Assembly (NCBI GenBank): GCA_032718475.1
Contig: JAUCBJ010005959.1
Span: 1 to 49,385, forward strand
Direction: 5' to 3'
Origin: Nemertoderma westbladi
Taxonomy: Eukaryota; Xenacoelomorpha; Nemertodermatida; Nemertodermatidae
Length of the DNA stretch: 49,385 nt
Shown here: positions 48,505-49,385 of the stretch, in pieces
How positions within the stretch are numbered: position 1 is the stretch's first letter
Layout of the letters: each line of letters starts with the position of its first letter
Notes under the pieces: model-generated
Told to the model about the DNA's origin: nothing
What the model saw: only the letters and a program-made list of their open reading frames with translations
Databases searched by the model: none
Made by a program: the position numbers and the translations under genes

Positions 48505-48526
48505 CCCCCCCCCCCCCCCCCCCCCC
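48505..48526. repeat. Poly-C tract (22 C)
   Basis: Uninterrupted 22 C in intergenic DNA. Confidence 0.95.
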
Positions 48527-48713
48527 ATTATAATGTGTTGTAGCCATCCACCCAACCCATTGCGTAACTCAGAATTAAACTCCACACAGCACAGGCCATA
48601 CCTGCCATTGCTTTCATTACGCCACATCGCCAAGTGGAGATTCAATTGTGGCTGTGAACAGGGACGGATTATGGATTTTCGGGCCCCCGGCAGTCGCAAC
48701 TTACGGGCCCCTA

Positions 48714-48736
48714 CCCCCCCCCCCCCCCCCCCCCCC
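48714..48736. repeat. Poly-C tract (23 C)
   Basis: Uninterrupted 23 C just after GGGCCCCTA, 188 bp from the previous tract. Confidence 0.95.
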
Positions 48737-48937
48737 ACGACGAAAACCAATTGCAAAAAATTTTGGTCCCCGTTGGTACAAATAAGTAACGCTGGTGATA
48801 TTTTTTTCAAATAAAACAATATATTCGATATAAAAACGTAACAGTTGAATAAAAAAAAACAAAAAAAATACATAGTTGAATTTCGCTGCTTGAATATCAG
48901 TTAACAAAGCGGTGATTTCCGCTTACTTTTTTTTTTA

Positions 48938-49016
48938 TCGAATAATAGTCCTTTATTATTTATTATTTAAATAATACTAATCGAATAATAGTCCTTTATT
49001 ATTTAAATAATACTAA
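48938..49016. repeat. Tandem duplication of a 36-43 bp AT-rich unit
   Basis: TCGAATAATAGTCCTTTATT begins copies at 48938 and 48981, each ending AAATAATACTAA. The first carries an extra TTATTTA. The unit has a near-palindromic ATTATTTAAATAAT core. Confidence 0.85.
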
Positions 49017-49385
49017 TTTTTTCCTAAAATTACACCATCCAAAAGATATCAATTCTATATTTAGGAACGAATAATATATTGGTATATCAATAAATTAAAC
49101 ACAAAATTACTTAAAAATAGCAATTTCATAACCTACTGAACTCGTGAATGATTTCAGATAATATTAATTGAAAGGTAAATTAAATGTTAATTGTAATACA
49201 GTAATAGTTTACTATTATTTAAATTTTTTTTTTTTTTTGGTTAATTTTGTTTTTTTGCTAACGTTTTCCTTTAAGCATTACATTACACTTAAAATATTTT
49301 TTTAAAACACTTTAAACATTCTATGGGACACAGTGCTCTGAATGGTGAGGCTATATGTGAGATATACTCTAAATATTTATTGAAC
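49017..49385. other. AT-rich right end
   Basis: No coding sequence, RNA gene or repeat of note apart from T homopolymers. Confidence 0.5.

Larger units (their letters stand above)
47671..48937. other. Intergenic region with two poly-C tracts
   Basis: No coding sequence recognised. Short frames around 48359-48907 are created by poly-C/poly-G. AAATAAAGAAATAAATAAATC near 48102 looks like a retroposon tail. CAGGGACGGATTATGGATTT at 48659 with nearby GGGCCC resembles a hAT-type transposon end, with no partner end seen. Confidence 0.45.

Noticed and set aside
48359-48907. Poly-Gly and poly-Pro frames on both strands
   Set aside because: Created by the poly-C tracts; no conserved residues outside them.

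Overview
This is a eukaryotic window, most likely from an invertebrate animal. It has no operons, tRNA or rRNA genes, or obvious housekeeping genes. Nearly all coding sequence belongs to retrotransposons of animal-typical groups: BEL/Pao LTR elements, APE-endonuclease LINEs and a Penelope-like element. These sit among AT-rich intergenic DNA, mini- and microsatellites, and ten homopolymeric C tracts of 15 or more. I cannot name the taxon from sequence alone.

Layout, left to right. 1-2685: gene-free, with perfect hairpins and poly-C tracts. 2686-4174: a GC-rich array of about 27 copies of a 54-bp unit, followed by two related hairpins. 4233-10088: a LINE encoding a Ulp1-like cysteine protease protein, a coiled-coil ORF1-like protein, and an APE endonuclease plus reverse transcriptase. 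It is broken by several frameshifts. 11381-12048: the GIY-YIG end of a Penelope-like element between perfect 42-bp inverted repeats, on the minus strand. 14252-15227 (minus) and 15535-16224 (plus): two oppositely oriented BEL/Pao integrase remnants. 16876-18971 and 38047-38701: two halves of a second LINE. It is split by a 19-kb BEL/Pao element at 18972-38046 that has 2.2-kb LTRs and a TSD-like AGTT(G/A). Deleting the insert would rejoin the LINE in frame.

The 19-kb BEL element is the most interesting object. Its order is LTR, about 1 kb of leader, gag, protease-RT-RNase H-integrase, and then an unusual extra coding region (31573-35249) downstream of pol. That region ends in a protein of about 900 residues with a tentative DEDD-type 3'-5' exonuclease signature and three zinc knuckles. 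Twelve copies of a 20-bp near-palindrome (GGAAGGCTTGCGAGCCTACC and variants) are scattered through its internal region, all in one orientation, in all three reading frames and also in non-coding parts. One variant shows paired, palindrome-preserving changes. The LTR contains a tRNA-derived sequence with Pol III A and B boxes, a 116-bp promoter duplication with CCAAT and TATA boxes, and two poly-C tracts. Two consensus splice donors in the leader and a good acceptor 40 bp before the extra ORF suggest a spliced subgenomic mRNA. The copy is dead (stops and frameshifts) but recent, since the LTRs differ at only about twenty positions by eye.

39040-44440: a minus-strand BEL/Pao gag-protease remnant, itself interrupted by the 3' end of another LINE (about 42030-43070). 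44640-45360: a satellite of 92-bp units, each with a palindromic core. 46038-47494: the only candidate host-type gene, with an N-terminal Cys-rich ribbon and a low-complexity linker. It is broken by one frameshift and ends in an 11-bp phased TGATCA repeat. The rest is AT-rich DNA with two more poly-C tracts.

All calls are by eye. Function is asserted only where catalytic or diagnostic motifs are visible.
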